Below are positions 6,395-7,851 of a stretch of DNA of 7,851 nt, one piece after another. Within the stretch, counting starts at the first letter, position 1, and every line of letters starts with the position of its first letter. This DNA comes from an uncultured bacterium (GTDB taxonomy: Bacteria; Bacillota; Clostridia; Oscillospirales; Butyricicoccaceae), in assembly GCA_905215125.1 (NCBI GenBank), contig CAJMOV010000083.1, forward strand, positions 1-7,851, given 5' to 3'. The notes beneath the pieces are model-generated. The model was given only the letters and a program-made list of their open reading frames with translations. It searched no databases and had not been told where the DNA came from. The position numbers were made by a program, and so were the translations under genes.

Positions 6395-7807
6395 ATGCGG
6401 TACGATTGGAACCAATACGCAGACCTTGTTCAGGGCAAGCTGGACGGGCTTAAGGTACCCGGCGCCGCCGTGTGCGTCAGCGACGACAGCGGTATTCTGT
6501 TCGCCCGCGGATTTGGGTACTGTGACAGCGGGCGGAGACATCCTGTAAGCCCGGACACGATTTTCGGCATCGCTTCGATGAGTAAATCCATCACCTGCCT
6601 TGCCGCCGCGCTGCTGGAGCAGGAAGGGCGTCTCAGCCTGGACGACCCGGTCAGCAAGTATTTGCCCGCTTTCCGGCTGCCCGGGGTCCCGCGCGAAAGC
6701 GTGCTTGTCCGCCACCTATGCGAGCATAGGACCGGGCTGCCGCCGCTGCCCACCCTGTCCTGGTCCATGGCGTGGAACACGCCCGTCGAGCCCTGGCGGG
6801 AAAGCGCCGTCATGCGCATCCGCAGTCATTCCGGCAGCAAGGTGCAGACCATCGACGATATCATTGAATACATTGCCGCAGGGCAGGGCTACCGGCTGCT
6901 GGGCGCACCGGGCGAATATATGAGCTATTCCAACGATGGATATGCGCTTTTGTCCAGCGTCATAGACGCGGCGGCAGGCGAAAGCCTGGAAAGCTATGCC
7001 GACCGCCGTATCTTCGCCCCGCTGGGCATGAGCCGCACGACCTTTGACATCGGCCGCGCCCAGGGCATGGGTAATATCACCAGCCTGTTCGCCTGGGAGG
7101 GGGAAAGGCTGCACAGCACCGACCATTGGGATGTCGCGCCGCCTTACCGCGGCTGCGGATGGGTGAAATCGACAGCGACGGACATGTGCCGTTATTATCT
7201 GTCCCTGTCCCGCAACGGAAGGCATCACGGCCGCCAGCTTTGGCCGCAAAGCTGCGTCGAACGGGTGATTGGCCGCGGGTTTGCCGAGCTGCCGCAGGGG
7301 GTGTACTGCTTTGGCCTCAACAAGCGCCTGTTTGAAGACGTCGCAATCTGCGAACACTCCGGCGGCCTGACCGGGGTTTCGTCACAGGGCGGATTTGTCA
7401 AGGATGGCGCCTTTGCCGTCACAGTGCTGACCAACCTCAGCGGAATCAGCTGCGCGCCCATCTCCAACGCCGCCTTTAACCTGTGGCTGGGGCTGCCGAT
7501 GCAGGCTGGACATTCCTGGCTGTCGCCTCGGACGGAGGGGGTGGAAGACCCCGCTTTTTACGCCGGTGAATTCGTCAGCCTGGAGGAGCTGGACGAAGCG
7601 CTGAAGGTGACGGCGGACGCCGCCGGACAGCTTTGGGGACATGGAGAAAAAGGCGCGGAACGCCTGCTGTTCTGCGGGGGAAGCGTTTTTACCCCCGAGG
7701 GGACAGGGAAGCTGCCCCCGGCTACGGCCCTGCGCTTTTTGCAGCGCGGCGGGGAATGCTGGGGAGTTGCAGTGGGCTCGCGTATCTATCAGAAAAAAGC
7801 GGAATAA
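6395..7807 (+). CDS. Cytoplasmic serine hydrolase, beta-lactamase/D-aminopeptidase (S12-like) family
   Basis: This 470-residue protein has the penicillin-recognising serine hydrolase fold (Beta-lactamase, PF00144 type). Catalytic motifs are visible: SMSK (61-64), the SxxK motif with S61 as nucleophile and K64; YSN (178-180), the YxN motif; and HSGG (321-324), replacing KTG. Family landmarks include GIASMSK, LLEQEGRLSLDDPVSKYLP (73-91), EHRTGLP (110-116), FAPLGM (207-212) and VLTNL (344-348). A Trp-rich stretch of about 35 residues (117-152) follows EHRTGLP and probably lines the active site. Residues from about 385 (FYAGEF) to 470 look like the extra beta-barrel domain of D-aminopeptidase-like members. 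There is no signal peptide, so it should act in the cytoplasm, unlike true class C beta-lactamases. ATG 6395 follows GGAGGAAA. As the last operon gene it probably processes the imported compound, cleaving a peptide, amide or ester bond; the exact substrate is not deducible. Confidence 0.93.
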   Translation: MRYDWNQYADLVQGKLDGLKVPGAAVCVSDDSGILFARGFGYCDSGRRHPVSPDTIFGIASMSKSITCLAAALLEQEGRLSLDDPVSKYLPAFRLPGVPRESVLVRHLCEHRTGLPPLPTLSWSMAWNTPVEPWRESAVMRIRSHSGSKVQTIDDIIEYIAAGQGYRLLGAPGEYMSYSNDGYALLSSVIDAAAGESLESYADRRIFAPLGMSRTTFDIGRAQGMGNITSLFAWEGERLHSTDHWDVAPPYRGCGWVKSTATDMCRYYLSLSRNGRHHGRQLWPQSCVERVIGRGFAELPQGVYCFGLNKRLFEDVAICEHSGGLTGVSSQGGFVKDGAFAVTVLTNLSGISCAPISNAAFNLWLGLPMQAGHSWLSPRTEGVEDPAFYAGEFVSLEELDEALKVTADAAGQLWGHGEKGAERLLFCGGSVFTPEGTGKLPPATALRFLQRGGECWGVAVGSRIYQKKAE

Positions 7808-7808
7808 A

Positions 7809-7851
7809 AAAAGACGTCCATACCCGTAAAACAAGGGTATGGACGTCTTTT
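7809..7851. terminator. Rho-independent terminator ending the operon
   Basis: Bases 7809-7825 and 7835-7851 form a perfect 17-bp inverted repeat around a 9-base loop. The core 13 bp (GACGTCCATACCC and its complement) are mixed GC/AT, with A residues leading in and T residues leading out. It begins two bases after the hydrolase stop codon. The T tract reaches the window edge, so its full length is not visible. The A tract on the left means it could also terminate a gene converging from the right. Confidence 0.92.

Noticed and set aside
6716..7357. Minus-strand 213-codon frame opposite the hydrolase
   Set aside because: The plus-strand protein has intact SxxK, YxN and HxG motifs, while this frame shows no family features.
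6395..7807. Annotating the hydrolase as an AmpC-type antibiotic beta-lactamase
   Set aside because: It has no signal peptide, carries HSG instead of KTG, has an added C-terminal domain, and is operonic with a peptide importer.

Overview
This is a mid-to-high GC bacterial window, most likely from a Gram-positive Bacillota/Clostridia-type organism. The pointers are strong purine-rich GGAGG ribosome binding sites, a lipoprotein-type substrate-binding protein with a short Cys-anchored signal peptide, the gene order, and an AT-rich promoter region. The species cannot be named from the sequence.

Layout. (1) Positions 1-614, minus strand: a TetR-family regulator that runs off the left edge, with 204 residues visible. 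(2) Positions 615-824: a divergent intergenic region. It holds a good promoter for the regulator (TTGAAA, 17 bp, TGn-TAATAT). It also holds a tandem pair of 21-bp repeats (678-698 and 699-719), each containing an imperfect TTCG...CGAA dyad, which are the best operator candidates. A -10-like TATATAAG on the plus strand has no convincing -35. (3) Positions 825-4689: a complete set of four membrane and ATPase components of a Dpp/Opp/Gsi-class peptide ABC importer, in the order permease B, permease C, ATPase D, ATPase F. (4) Positions 4718-6358: the family 5 solute-binding lipoprotein. (5) Positions 6395-7807: a serine hydrolase of the beta-lactamase/D-aminopeptidase (S12-like) fold with no visible export signal. 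(6) Positions 7809-7851: a perfect 17-bp inverted repeat ending in T residues, which terminates the operon at the window edge.

How it works together (inference). The gaps between plus-strand genes are 2, 18, -4, 28 and 36 bases, so the six genes look like one transcript running from the 615-824 control region to the terminator. The lipoprotein captures a ligand outside the cell, the B/C permease driven by D/F imports it, and the cytoplasmic serine hydrolase probably cleaves it. The divergent regulator probably senses the ligand or a product and acts on the tandem operators. The substrate is not known. Peptides are the family default, but the binding protein appears to lack the Asp that anchors the peptide amino terminus in OppA/DppA, and the hydrolase is of a type often active on D-amino-acid peptides, amides or esters. 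The cargo may therefore be an unusual or modified peptide.

I saw no rRNA, tRNA, CRISPR, insertion sequence or phage signal. Large antisense reading frames opposite the transporter genes are shadows of the real genes.
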